From assembly GCF_900156735.1 (NCBI RefSeq), contig NZ_FTOL01000001.1, positions 682,001 through 746,000 of the forward strand: a stretch of DNA of 64,000 bases. Direction: 5' to 3'. This document shows, one piece after another, positions 15,901 to 24,608 of this stretch. The position numbers and the translations under genes were made by a program. Source of the stretch: Chryseobacterium ureilyticum (GTDB lineage: Bacteria; Bacteroidota; Bacteroidia; Flavobacteriales; Weeksellaceae). How positions within the stretch are numbered: position 1 is the stretch's first letter; the number at the start of each line of letters is the position of its first letter. The notes under the pieces are model-generated. The model was not told where the DNA came from and did no database searches. It saw nothing but the letters and a program-made list of their open reading frames with translations.

Positions 15901-18847
15901 AGTAAACGAACTGAATCTTCAGTTTCAATTGGTTGCATTCAACGATGTGAATACAGAAAATGTTTCTGTTAAAATAAAAGATACAGGGAAGCCTTTGCAG
16001 ATCGAAACAGTAACGTTCAGAGATAAGCTGGAACCAAATTCAAAAGAAAAATGGACGGTAAAAGTTACAGGAAACGATAAAGAAAAAGTGAATGCAGAAG
16101 TGTTGGCGAATATGTACGATATGTCATTGGATCAGTTTGCAGCCAATAAATACAGTTGGGACAAATTACTTACACCATTCTCAAGAATATCTTCTTATGA
16201 AATAAGAAATTATCTGATGCAGAAAAGGTATAGCAAAGAATTGGAATATGTGGAAGGAAATACTATTACAGTTCCTGATTTCAATTGGTTTGATGGAGAT
16301 TTCTATTATAATACAGAAGGTCAGGCAGTAAGAACACCTAGAAGAATGGCATATGGTGCGCTTCCTATTTCTAAGGCAGCAGCTAAAATGGAATCCGGAC
16401 CTACAGAAATGGCGGCAATGGAAATGAGAGCAAACAGGACAAAAATATCTGCGCCACCATCACCAATGGCAGATGCTGCCGTTGCAGATATTTCTAACCA
16501 AGGAAGCGGTGCAGAAGAAACATTAGAAAAAGTACCGGTACGTCAAAACCTAAACGAAACAGCATTCTTCTATCCAGATCTGAAAACAGATGCGGAAGGA
16601 AATGTAAGCTTTGAATTCACATCACCGGAAGCCCTTACAAAATGGAAACTGATGTTCCTCGCACATACCAAAGATGCAAGATCTGCAACATTGGAAAAAG
16701 AAGTGGTAACTCAGAAAGAATTCTCTGTAACGCCAAACTATCCAAGATTCTTAAGAGAAGGAGATGAACTGAACTTACAATCAAAACTTTCTAATCTTAC
16801 CAGTAAAAAACTCAGTGGTTCTGCAGAATTACAGATTCTGGATGCCTTTACCAATGAAAATATATCTTCAAAATTCGGAATGATGTCAGGAACTCAGAAT
16901 TTTGATCTGAATGAAAACGGAAACGGAGCATTAACATGGAAATTAAAAGTTCCGAATAACGTTTCTTCTATCATTTTAAAAGTTGTGGCTAAAGCAGGAA
17001 GTTATTCTGACGGAGAACAGCAGGCTATAGCAGTATTACCAAATAGAATGCTGGTAACTGATGCCGTACCTGTATTTGTGAAAGAAGGAGAAACAAAGAC
17101 TTTTGTATTGGATAACCTTACAAATAATACCTCTACAACAGCTTCTAATGTTTCCAATACACTGGAATTGACGACCAATCCTATTTGGGAGATCATGTTT
17201 GCCCTTCCAAGCTTGAAAAATGATCAGAATAGCTCAGCAGATGTTATTTTCAATAAATGGTTTGCAGATGTACTGGCTTCTGAAGTCTTTAAGGCAAATC
17301 CGAAAATGAAAACCATCTTTGAGGAGTATCAGAATAAAGGATTATTAAATTCAAATCTTGAAAAAAATCAGGAATTGAAACAATTATTGCTGGACGAAAC
17401 TCCTTGGGTATTGCAGAGTAAAAATGAGCAGGAGCAGATGCAAAAACTGGCACTTCTATTTGATACCAATACAATGAAAAACTCAATCAGTCAGGATTGG
17501 GATGATCTTAAAAAGCTACAAAACCCTGATGGCGGATTCTCATGGTATGCAGGATATCCAAGCTCTTACGGAGTGTCATTATATATTCTTAAAAACCTTG
17601 GTAAAATCAATGTTTGGTTAAAAGATAATGCGAAGGATTATCAAAGTGCTGATCAAAAAGAACTGATAACAAAACTGATTCAGTATGTAGATAATGAGAT
17701 CAATAAATATTCAGGGAATAAAAAGGAAAGTGTCTTGAATAATTGGGTGATGGATTATCTTGATACCAGAAACTATTGGGAAAAACAATATCCTTTAAAA
17801 GGAAGAGGAGCTTTACTGAAAACTCAGGTAAAAGAAAAAGCAAAAACAGCAAAACTTACCGATTTTACATTCTTCGGGCTACACCGTACTGCATTATTAA
17901 TGAATGATTACGGCATGAAAGAAGTATCCGGAAAGTTGATGAATTACCTTAAAGAAACCTCTACCGACACCAAAACCCAAGGAGTTTATTGGAAACAAAA
18001 TCTAAACGATTGGGGCTGGTTCAGTTCAAAAGTAGTGAACCATGCAGGAGCTTTGGAAGCGTTCAATAAGCTGCAGCCGAATGATCAGAAATTTATTGAA
18101 GAAATGAAAATCTGGTTAGTAACACAGAAAGAAGTAAACTCATGGGGAAGTTCAAGAGGTACTGCTGAAGTGATCTTTAGCATCTTAAACTCAGGGAAAT
18201 CATGGACAGGTACTGAAAGTGATAAAGCAACGATCATTTGGGGCGGAAAAGAACTAGCTCCTCAGACTCAGGCAACAGGATATGTAAAATCAACGGTGAA
18301 AACAGATGTTGTAGACAAGAATCTTGGAACCGTTACCATTACCAAACCAGGTCCTGGAATAGTTCAGGGAGGACTATTCTGGCAGTATTATGAAGATCTG
18401 GATAAAATAAAATCTTCCGAAAGCTATATTTCTGTAACCAAAGAGCTTTATAAAAAAGTAAAAACAGTAAACGGTGAAGAACTTCAGAAAATTTCTGCGG
18501 AAACTCCTTTAAAAGTTGGAGATGAAGTGACCGTAAGGATGATCTTAAATACAGACAGAGCTATGGAGTTTATTCATATTAAAGATATGAGAGCTGCCGG
18601 ATTTGAACCATTAGATGCCCTTTCAGGTTACCAGTGGAAAAATAATTTAGGATATTATCAATCTACTAAAGATGCGTCCACAAATTTCTATATTCAATAT
18701 ATGCCAAAAGGTAAATATGTATTTGAATATGATGTAGTTGCTAATGCGTCTGGAAAGTTCTCAAACGACATTACTACAATGCAAAACTACTATGCCCCAC
18801 AGATGAATTCGCATACAAAAGGAACTGGAATTCAGATTTTGGAATGA
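12938..18847 (+). CDS. Alpha-2-macroglobulin family protein, thioester motif absent
   Basis: A 1969-residue secreted protein with a Sec signal (LSLLSLGFSPVIAQ). The MG2-type region is near residue 550 (VQIFTDRAIYRPGQTVYFK), and the A2M domain opens near 1203 with LNETAFFYPDLKTDAEGN. Between them lies an Ala/Met/Pro-rich low-complexity stretch (about 1135-1197) that looks like a protease bait region. The complement-like helical domain follows, but where the family usually shows CxEQ the sequence reads NSSAD (1431-1435), so the reactive thioester is missing, as in E. coli YfaS-type proteins. It would trap proteases, if at all, without covalent capture. An ecotin-like gene follows 43 bp later. 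Confidence 0.9.
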   Translation: MKRFSKIFMLSLLSLGFSPVIAQKYYDDQWKKIAENSQKGAYKSNLPIILDLENKAMKENNTIQLIRSLKAEFSIVKQTVDDDKNDSASKFFKKLQETETKLKGEEKLVYKVLVNGFFMDYFNENYWKINGRTNNNTQDVSQIETWTKLDFKNYLTKNYQELDLQKQEMRKIALEKYKSLFLEAKDIAYFPSLYDWYAVKKIGFLSENNLFTKNELTENRVAINAIFDELIAQNNGNAKLYFMKDKLVENCNFNSCKDRLQQLQDLAKSNIEGDYKVVIMEDIMDELSSKGKFKEALAVAEQAKSEYPKSSFIGNIKSKENQIKNPTLTIQYEKQAQNNLPIHFVASSQNVKEFSLNIYEVKEDIEPFMKYAQTPYYGEYFKKVKKSLVRKENYQLSNPDDYKEHKTSLEIKPLPSGIYMVDYSVAGVKAKDINDDQHFFFLVSENKIIFQNKSSKNANLDELKLVNSENGKPIVNENLTFYEFAGNKPARKMEGKTNEKGAFQFPSTDNKTYYRTFLIQQPKTNDFYIMPVYGNNIADDYNPNQVSQTKVQIFTDRAIYRPGQTVYFKAINTQLNKETESVISGVKQKITLFDINNQEISSQDFTTNEFGSYHGSFMLPKGKSNGVFYLKTEGTGQGYKDIRVEEYKRPKFEVTFEPVKDEYKYGQSIELKGKAMMFSGVALSNTTINYEIKKHNIRWRYFGWYPRENDNENSILGEAKTNEKGEFVIRLDLKKDEKLDGIQIDNYEINASATDINGETQSANTQLKVASVSHYIKADEVKNTFSDENVKLKVETKNYNEQDLKKSYQVKLSKLATPDRIFRDNFKSAVQDAPKYSKEEFISKFPHDLFDKNDEIKNWKTERVLIEKQQQPSAEKAYSDLDLGKLDAGDYQLELFNIEGKDTIKASQYFSVWEKSALKPSQKTFLTVIAPKDELARGEQAKVYVYSAVPDALVNVFVQDGSGKTVSEIHPLKKGILEYTANIPKDKKVNELNLQFQLVAFNDVNTENVSVKIKDTGKPLQIETVTFRDKLEPNSKEKWTVKVTGNDKEKVNAEVLANMYDMSLDQFAANKYSWDKLLTPFSRISSYEIRNYLMQKRYSKELEYVEGNTITVPDFNWFDGDFYYNTEGQAVRTPRRMAYGALPISKAAAKMESGPTEMAAMEMRANRTKISAPPSPMADAAVADISNQGSGAEETLEKVPVRQNLNETAFFYPDLKTDAEGNVSFEFTSPEALTKWKLMFLAHTKDARSATLEKEVVTQKEFSVTPNYPRFLREGDELNLQSKLSNLTSKKLSGSAELQILDAFTNENISSKFGMMSGTQNFDLNENGNGALTWKLKVPNNVSSIILKVVAKAGSYSDGEQQAIAVLPNRMLVTDAVPVFVKEGETKTFVLDNLTNNTSTTASNVSNTLELTTNPIWEIMFALPSLKNDQNSSADVIFNKWFADVLASEVFKANPKMKTIFEEYQNKGLLNSNLEKNQELKQLLLDETPWVLQSKNEQEQMQKLALLFDTNTMKNSISQDWDDLKKLQNPDGGFSWYAGYPSSYGVSLYILKNLGKINVWLKDNAKDYQSADQKELITKLIQYVDNEINKYSGNKKESVLNNWVMDYLDTRNYWEKQYPLKGRGALLKTQVKEKAKTAKLTDFTFFGLHRTALLMNDYGMKEVSGKLMNYLKETSTDTKTQGVYWKQNLNDWGWFSSKVVNHAGALEAFNKLQPNDQKFIEEMKIWLVTQKEVNSWGSSRGTAEVIFSILNSGKSWTGTESDKATIIWGGKELAPQTQATGYVKSTVKTDVVDKNLGTVTITKPGPGIVQGGLFWQYYEDLDKIKSSESYISVTKELYKKVKTVNGEELQKISAETPLKVGDEVTVRMILNTDRAMEFIHIKDMRAAGFEPLDALSGYQWKNNLGYYQSTKDASTNFYIQYMPKGKYVFEYDVVANASGKFSNDITTMQNYYAPQMNSHTKGTGIQILE

Positions 18848-18890
18848 TTTTTGGCTATTAGCAAATACGTAAAATTTAAAACCAAATAAA

Positions 18891-19379
18891 ATGAAATTTT
18901 CAAAAACTTTATTTACAGGATTAGCATTAATGGTAGGAGTAAGCGCTTTCGCACAAAAGAAAGCAGAGAAGTTTGAAAAACTGCAGATCGAAATGTTCCC
19001 AAAAGCTAAAGAAGGATATAAGCAGGTATATATTCAGCTTCCGGTTTCAAAAAATGAAGAAGACTTAAAAGTTGAAATTTTTGTAGGCGTTGAGAAAATG
19101 TTAGACTGTAACAATTATTTTCTTTCAGGACAAATGAAAAGCCAGGATCTTCAGGGATGGGGTTACAACTATTATGAAGTAGAATCCAATGGAGATACGG
19201 CAGGAACACTGAAAGGTTGTCTTGATAATAAACTGACTAAAAAGTTTGTAACAATGAGCCCGGAAATTGTAAGATATAACAGTAAACTTCCATTAGTATT
19301 CTATGTGCCGAAAGATATTGAAGTACGTTACAGAGTTCTAAGAGCTGATAAAGCAATGAAAAAAGCCGTTCAGAAATAA
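18891..19379 (+). CDS. Ecotin-type serine protease inhibitor
   Basis: A 162-residue exported protein with a signal peptide ending SAFAQ. It matches ecotin along its length: EKLQIEMFPKAKEGYKQ, the Cys pair C73 and C110 with the same 37-residue spacing as the E. coli disulphide, LQGWGYNYYEV, KKFVT and RYNSKLPLVFYVP. Ecotin is a dimeric periplasmic inhibitor of trypsin-fold serine proteases. The predicted reactive bond is L107-K108 (three residues before C110) in place of Met-Met. It lies right after the macroglobulin gene on the same strand and before a terminator, so the two protease inhibitors may be co-expressed. Confidence 0.92.
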   Translation: MKFSKTLFTGLALMVGVSAFAQKKAEKFEKLQIEMFPKAKEGYKQVYIQLPVSKNEEDLKVEIFVGVEKMLDCNNYFLSGQMKSQDLQGWGYNYYEVESNGDTAGTLKGCLDNKLTKKFVTMSPEIVRYNSKLPLVFYVPKDIEVRYRVLRADKAMKKAVQK

Positions 19380-19406
19380 TACCTGAACAAAGACTATTAT
19401 TATATA

Positions 19407-19440
19407 AAAAACTCCTCGCAGCAATGTGAGGAGTTTTTGT
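19407..19440 (+). terminator. Rho-independent terminator after ecotin gene
   Basis: AAAAACTCCTC pairs exactly with GAGGAGTTTTT around a ten-base loop. It could work in both directions, but only the plus strand has a gene entering it. Confidence 0.85.
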
Positions 19441-19767
19441 TTTAAATTTATTGAAACGGGTGAGATTACACGATCCAATGATCAATCAATTATTCATGAG
19501 AAAATGTTTTTATTTCGAAATATTATTGTCTGTTTTTTTCATCTAAAGACACTTATAAACCCTTTATTTGTTGGGAAAAAGAGTGTGAAAGACAAGCGTT
19601 AAAAGTAGAGTTATAATTTTTTTCAAAGTTTTTTAGTTTTTAATTAAGATTTAAACAGATTTGATAATACTTTATTTCAAAGGAGATTATACTTAAACGG
19701 ATTTTAAACTTAATTTAAATTCATGGTTTTATTTATTATTCCTTAATTATTTTAACAATTTTTGCAT
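19441..19767. other. AT-rich gap between ecotin gene and efflux operon
   Basis: About 330 bp of AT-rich DNA with no supported gene. I see no tRNA or clear repeat; it probably holds upstream control sequences of the efflux operon. Confidence 0.5.
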
Positions 19768-19775
19768 TATATTTG
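19768..19775 (+). promoter_or_regulatory. Candidate -7 box of efflux operon
   Basis: TATATTTG fits TAnnTTTG, 15 bp before the ATG of the TolC-like gene. A convincing -33 TTG is not seen. Confidence 0.4.
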
Positions 19776-19790
19776 TTATAAACATAAACC

Positions 19791-21209
19791 ATGAAAAACA
19801 ATTTATTGATTTTTACGTTTAGTTTTTTTGCTTTTCCTGTTTGGGGCTGGGCTCAGTCTGCGCCGGATTTTAAAGAACTTCTTGATAGTGCTATGGTTCG
19901 GGACTCGAATCTTAAAATGCAGATTACCCAAAATAAACTTACCGATCTTGACGAACATAAACTGAAAGACATCTTTCTTCCTACCCTGGAATTAAGTGGT
20001 AAGGCTGGCTATCTTAACGGAACAGCAAGACTGACGTCACCAGAGATCAATCTGGCTCCTTTTATTAATATCGCTGAAGGTACTTTCAATAATAACTTTA
20101 ATGTCTCAGGATTCTCAGGCGTTGCCAAAGCGGAAGCGAAAATGCTTTTATATTCAGGAGGTAAAGTAAAGTACCTGAAAAAAGCTGTTGAGGAAAAGAA
20201 AAAATCTGAGGATATCTTGTTGGAAAAATCCAGAGACGAGGTGATGGCTACTATTTCCAGAGCTTACGATCAGCTGGCATTGATTCATCAGTCGAAAAAG
20301 GTTTTGGATGAAAGTGAAAAAAGACTGGATATCAACAAAAAAACAGCAGATAAAGCACTAGGTTACGGTTTGATCACTCCTTATGACCATAAGAAAATTG
20401 AACTGGCTCAGGCTACTCTAAATGCAAAATTGGTAGAATATGAAGGTAAAAAAGAATTGCTTCTTACCCAGCTTTATATTTTAACAGGAATTGGTAAAGA
20501 GCGTCTCAGAATGATCGATCCTACATTGTCTCCTGTAGAATTACTGGCTGCCGAAAAAGGAATTGAGCAGAGAGCTGAAGTTCGTGCGCTTGAACATGGT
20601 ATCAGTGCTGCCAATTATAAAATAAAAGCAGAAAGAACATGGATGATTCCAAAGGTACAATTGATGGCTTCTGCATACTACATCGGTTTATATGGAAACC
20701 GTATCAAAAGTTCTGAAAATATAATTCCTGCCGTTCCGATTCTTGGATATGAAGGCAAAAAACTGGATTGGAGCCCCAACAACATCAATATTTTCCCTCT
20801 AATCACAGCAGGTGTTGGATTCAAATGGGAAATTTTTGACGGAAAAGAAGGGAAACATGCCGAAGAAACAGCTAAAGTTGGTAGAGAAGTCTTACAAAAT
20901 CAGAAAGAAGATGCATTGAAAAAATTATCATTGAACCTGGCGAATAACCAAACCAATTATGATATTGCTACGGCGCAAATCACTTTAAAGGCTAAAGAAA
21001 AAGAGCTCGCAAAAAATGCATTGGTACAGGCTGAAAAAGAATTCAGATACGGAATGAGCAAATCTTCCCAGCTTATTGATGCTGAAAATGATCTGGAAGC
21101 TTCAGAACTGGAATATCAGAATGCGATTTTCAACCAGAGAAGGGCTGGAATAGAGCTGATGAGATCTACTCAGGAACTGGATATTACCAAATTTTACTTA
21201 ATCCCTTAA
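19791..21209 (+). CDS. TolC-family outer membrane efflux protein
   Basis: A 472-residue outer membrane protein with a signal peptide (SFFAFPVWGWAQ). Two similar halves of long amphipathic helices, as in TolC, can be seen (for example KVLDESEKRLDINKKTADKAL and KNALVQAEKEFRYGMSKSSQL), with strand segments between them. It would form the exit duct of a tripartite exporter. It is the first gene of an operon with an HlyD-type adaptor (8 bp gap) and an ABC-2 permease. Substrate unknown. Confidence 0.9.
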   Translation: MKNNLLIFTFSFFAFPVWGWAQSAPDFKELLDSAMVRDSNLKMQITQNKLTDLDEHKLKDIFLPTLELSGKAGYLNGTARLTSPEINLAPFINIAEGTFNNNFNVSGFSGVAKAEAKMLLYSGGKVKYLKKAVEEKKKSEDILLEKSRDEVMATISRAYDQLALIHQSKKVLDESEKRLDINKKTADKALGYGLITPYDHKKIELAQATLNAKLVEYEGKKELLLTQLYILTGIGKERLRMIDPTLSPVELLAAEKGIEQRAEVRALEHGISAANYKIKAERTWMIPKVQLMASAYYIGLYGNRIKSSENIIPAVPILGYEGKKLDWSPNNINIFPLITAGVGFKWEIFDGKEGKHAEETAKVGREVLQNQKEDALKKLSLNLANNQTNYDIATAQITLKAKEKELAKNALVQAEKEFRYGMSKSSQLIDAENDLEASELEYQNAIFNQRRAGIELMRSTQELDITKFYLIP

Positions 21210-21217
21210 AAATTAAA

Positions 21218-22177
21218 ATGATGCATAAAAATATATCTATACTCATTGCTTCTCTGTTTTTATTGGGAAGTTGCGACAAGAAAAACGAAAAGATAAAGGA
21301 TCCGGAGGGAAAAACTAAAAAAGATGTGATCTCTTTTGCTCCAAAGGTTACCGGAAGAATCTTAAAAATATACGTATCTGAAGGGCAAACTGTGAAAAAA
21401 GGGGATACCCTGGCTCAGCTTGATGTACCGGAAGTTTCAGCAAAGATAGCACAGGCGCAGGGTGCAGTAAGTGCGGCTACAGCTCAGGAACAAATGGCTA
21501 AAAACGGAGCTACTCCTGACCAGTTGAAACAGCTTCAGGCAAAATATAAAGGACTGAAAGAACAGTACGAATTTGCGCAAAAATCCTACAGAAGAGCCAA
21601 CAATATGTTCCGTGACAGTTTAATGTCTCCACAGGCACACGATGAAATATATGCAAAACTTCAGGGTGCAAAAGCTCAATATGATGCGGTAGTAGCAGAA
21701 TTGGACGATGTAAACAGAGGAACCCGTTTCGAGAAAATAGAAATGGCTGCAGGACAGGCATCTCAGGCTAAGGGTGCATTGCAGGAAGCTAATGTGGCTT
21801 ATTCAGAACGATATATAATTGCTACCAACGATATGGAAATTGAAACGATAAGCCTGAATACGGGAGAATTGGCAACAGCCGGTTTTGCATTATTCAACGG
21901 ATATATTCCTGAAAGTACTTATTTCAGATTTACTGTTCCTGAAAGTGCTATTTCAAAATACAAGAAAGGGCAGGACGTGAATATGCAGGTGGTTTACAAT
22001 AAAGAAAATCTGGAAGGAAGTGTAGTTTATATCAAGCAATTGACAAGATACGCAGATATTACCACAGCTTACCCTGATTATCAGCTACAGGACGCTATCT
22101 ACGAGATCAAGGTAAAGCCTAGGGATATGAATAAAGCAAAAAGTCTTTTAGTGAATGCCAATGTAATCCTGAAATAA
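21218..22177 (+). CDS. HlyD/EmrA-type periplasmic adaptor lipoprotein
   Basis: A 319-residue membrane fusion protein. It has a lipoprotein signal (LIASLFLLGSC), the first half of the biotinyl-lipoyl domain (VTGRILKIYVSEGQTVKKGDTLAQLDVPE), a helical hairpin (about 70-190) and beta-barrel segments near the C-terminus (EGSVVYIKQL, YEIKVKPRDM). It links inner membrane pump and TolC duct. The second codon is also Met, so the start may be one codon later. It lies between the TolC and permease genes. Confidence 0.9.
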   Translation: MMHKNISILIASLFLLGSCDKKNEKIKDPEGKTKKDVISFAPKVTGRILKIYVSEGQTVKKGDTLAQLDVPEVSAKIAQAQGAVSAATAQEQMAKNGATPDQLKQLQAKYKGLKEQYEFAQKSYRRANNMFRDSLMSPQAHDEIYAKLQGAKAQYDAVVAELDDVNRGTRFEKIEMAAGQASQAKGALQEANVAYSERYIIATNDMEIETISLNTGELATAGFALFNGYIPESTYFRFTVPESAISKYKKGQDVNMQVVYNKENLEGSVVYIKQLTRYADITTAYPDYQLQDAIYEIKVKPRDMNKAKSLLVNANVILK

Positions 22178-22254
22178 TAAGAGATTAAAGATAATGGAGG
22201 CTTTTCGGAGAGAAATGCTTTCCAGTTGATTTTTAAAAATATTAAAATATACAG

Positions 22255-23457
22255 ATGAAGGAATTTTTCCGTCTTTTAAAACGTGAGTTCAAGCTTTTTA
22301 TCGGCAATTCTACCTTAAGGACTGTGTTCTTTTTGGCACCGGTCTTTTATGCAACCTTGCTGGGATTTGTCTACAAAAGCGGAAAAGTTGAAAATACCCC
22401 TGTATTAGTTGTTGACAGAGATAACACTCCGCTATCAAACCAATTGACGGAAATGCTGGATGATAATAAAAGTATTAAGATCATCAAGTATATACAGGAA
22501 CCTTTAAGTATAAAAGATGAGGTGATCAGGCATGAAGCAGCGGCAGTTGTTATTATTCCCTCACGCTTTGAAGGAGATATGCTTCAGAAAAAGTACCCTG
22601 AACTGAATGTTTATATCAATACAGGAAACGTTTTGACGGCAAACTTCGCTTCAAAAGCACTTCAGCTTACCATCGGAACATTCTCTGCTGGAGCATCTAT
22701 CAAAGCCCTGCAAAAAGCTGGAATGCCTGCTGCAAAAGCTGCTACACAATACGAGCCTTTCAAAGCTAATTATATTACACTTTTCAATACCACAGGAAAC
22801 TATCTGATCTTCATGTGGCCTGCAATGCTGGCTGTCGTATTACAACAGGTCATTTTGCTGGCAATGGCAGTAAGTTTTGCCGCAGAATTTGAGAGAGGAT
22901 CCTTTGTAAAGGAATACCGAAAAATGAAAAAATGGGCATTCCCAACAATGTTGATTAAGGTAATTCCCATCTGGATTTCCTCTATTCTGATCGTAAGTAT
23001 CTATTACTTTATGCATATGATTTTCAGGGTTCCGATGCCGGAAGGAATATTCAATTTTATTCTTCTGACCTCCGTTTTTGTAGGGTCTGCATCTTTCCTT
23101 GGTGTATTCATCAGTATATTGATCCCGGATGCGTTGAAAGCAACACAGATTCTTATGGTTATTGCTTCTCCGGCATTCATCATCAGTGGTTTCACATGGC
23201 CATTAAGTGCGATGCCTGCATTCGTTCAGTTTATCGCCAATATTATCCCATTAACTCCTTTTCTACAGGCATTTAAAATCTTATTGATTCAGAAAGGTTC
23301 TGTAGAACTTACATATCCATATTTAGAACATTTAAGTATTCTTCTGGTAATTTATGCTATTATAGGATGGATTGCTTTAAAAATTAAGCTTTGGTTTATC
23401 TTTAAAAAAGAAACATCTCAGGAAATTGAAGTAGAAGTAACGTCTGAAATAGAGTAG
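22255..23457 (+). CDS. ABC-2 type transporter permease
   Basis: A 400-residue permease of the ABC-2 (YhhJ/NodJ-like) family. The first membrane span (TLRTVFFLAPVFYATLLGF) is followed by a large periplasmic domain (about 45-180) and five C-terminal spans with the family segment SPAFIISGFTWPLSAMPAFVQ. It would form the inner membrane channel of the exporter encoded upstream. No ATP-binding gene lies in or beside the operon, so the ATPase must be elsewhere or not used. A 77-bp gap separates it from the adaptor gene. Confidence 0.88.
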   Translation: MKEFFRLLKREFKLFIGNSTLRTVFFLAPVFYATLLGFVYKSGKVENTPVLVVDRDNTPLSNQLTEMLDDNKSIKIIKYIQEPLSIKDEVIRHEAAAVVIIPSRFEGDMLQKKYPELNVYINTGNVLTANFASKALQLTIGTFSAGASIKALQKAGMPAAKAATQYEPFKANYITLFNTTGNYLIFMWPAMLAVVLQQVILLAMAVSFAAEFERGSFVKEYRKMKKWAFPTMLIKVIPIWISSILIVSIYYFMHMIFRVPMPEGIFNFILLTSVFVGSASFLGVFISILIPDALKATQILMVIASPAFIISGFTWPLSAMPAFVQFIANIIPLTPFLQAFKILLIQKGSVELTYPYLEHLSILLVIYAIIGWIALKIKLWFIFKKETSQEIEVEVTSEIE

Positions 23458-23557
23458 TATGTTTTTTAATCCTTCCGATTCTTAATCTCATTAACTATTA
23501 TCTCAAAACCGACAACAAAAAAAATCGTAGTCGATAAAAATCAAACGAAAAAACTAA

Positions 23558-23565
23558 TATATTTG
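23558..23565 (+). promoter_or_regulatory. Candidate -7 box upstream of DinB-like gene
   Basis: TATATTTG fits TAnnTTTG, 23 bp before the ATG at 23589. Confidence 0.4.
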
Positions 23566-23588
23566 TCTATAGTTAATTTAGAAAGTAT

Positions 23589-24044
23589 ATGGAAAATGTA
23601 TTTGATGCAAAAGATGCTCAGAACTACATAGATAGAATAAACAAACTCGTTGAAGATACTCATGGATTATGGGGGAAAATGACAGTAGACCAAATGCTGG
23701 CGCACTGTTGTGTAACTTATGAAATGATATACGAGCCGGAAAAGCATAAAAAGCCAGGAGCGATTGCCAAGTTTATTCTGAAAACTTTTGTGAAACCTAA
23801 AGTAGTGGGTGAGAAATCATACCCAAGAGATTCCCCTACAGCCCCTCAGTTTTTAGTGACAGGAAGAAAAAATTTCGACGACGAAAAAGTAAGATTGATA
23901 GGTTTTATTCAGAAAACACAGCAGTTGGGAGCAGATGCCTTCGATGGTAAAGAATCTTTCTCTTTTGGAAAATTAAACGCGCAGGAATGGAATAATATGT
24001 TTGCAAAACATCTGAACCATCACCTGTCACAATTCGGAGTTTAA
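23589..24044 (+). CDS. DUF1569 (DinB-like) family protein
   Basis: A 151-residue cytoplasmic protein of the DUF1569 type, a four-helix DinB-like fold. Visible marks are LWGKMTVDQMLAHCCVTYEM with a His in the usual metal-ligand place, and a C-terminal HLNHHLSQFG with further His residues. The fold is found in metal-dependent thiol transferases and in proteins of unknown role. The next gene starts 10 bp downstream and is probably co-transcribed. Confidence 0.82.
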   Translation: MENVFDAKDAQNYIDRINKLVEDTHGLWGKMTVDQMLAHCCVTYEMIYEPEKHKKPGAIAKFILKTFVKPKVVGEKSYPRDSPTAPQFLVTGRKNFDDEKVRLIGFIQKTQQLGADAFDGKESFSFGKLNAQEWNNMFAKHLNHHLSQFGV

Positions 24045-24054
24045 AAATCACTTT

Positions 24055-24525
24055 ATGAAAAAACTTTTATTGCTCTTCATTCTGGCTGCCAATTTTATGT
24101 TGGGGCAAATGCCGGATATTTCAAATGCATGGCTGAATAACAGTAAACCTTATATCGGAACAATTGGAAGTAAGGGACAAGAACTGAAACTTAAGATCAA
24201 TACCGCTGAACAGAATAAAAAGAATGATCAGGAGTATTTTGTTTCAGGATACTCTCTTGTAGATACTAATTATGCAAAATTTGAAGGCAAAATTACGATC
24301 TCGAAATATAAAGATTTCAAAAAACAGGGAACGGTATTTGGGGAATACGAATTGGCTGAAGAGAATAAAGGAAAACATTCAGGACTATTTAAAGGTCGTT
24401 TCGTTTATAATTTTAAATGGAACCGAAAAACCGAAAAAATTGAAGGCGAATATATTGAGCTGGTCGGAAACTGGAAAAGTTATGACGGAACATTAGAGTT
24501 CAAAACAAACCTGAAAAATCAATAA
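24055..24525 (+). CDS. Small secreted protein of unknown function
   Basis: A 156-residue protein with a signal peptide (LLLLFILAANFMLGQ) and a beta-rich mature part containing repeated short strands (YFVSGYSL, FKGRFVYNFKW, EGEYIELVGNW). It resembles small lipid- or ligand-binding barrels, but no family is recognised. It is 10 bp after the DinB-like gene. Likely real and exported; role unknown. Confidence 0.75.
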   Translation: MKKLLLLFILAANFMLGQMPDISNAWLNNSKPYIGTIGSKGQELKLKINTAEQNKKNDQEYFVSGYSLVDTNYAKFEGKITISKYKDFKKQGTVFGEYELAEENKGKHSGLFKGRFVYNFKWNRKTEKIEGEYIELVGNWKSYDGTLEFKTNLKNQ

Positions 24526-24608
24526 TCAGTTTATTCATATTTATAAGAAATAAACTTCTAAAAAGGCTTGATATTCAAAATCAGCCTCAATCTAAACTCA
24601 ATCAATAT

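Noticed and set aside
14315..15938. Several minus-strand frames inside the macroglobulin gene
   Set aside because: AT-rich coding DNA often leaves open frames on the other strand; none has family features.
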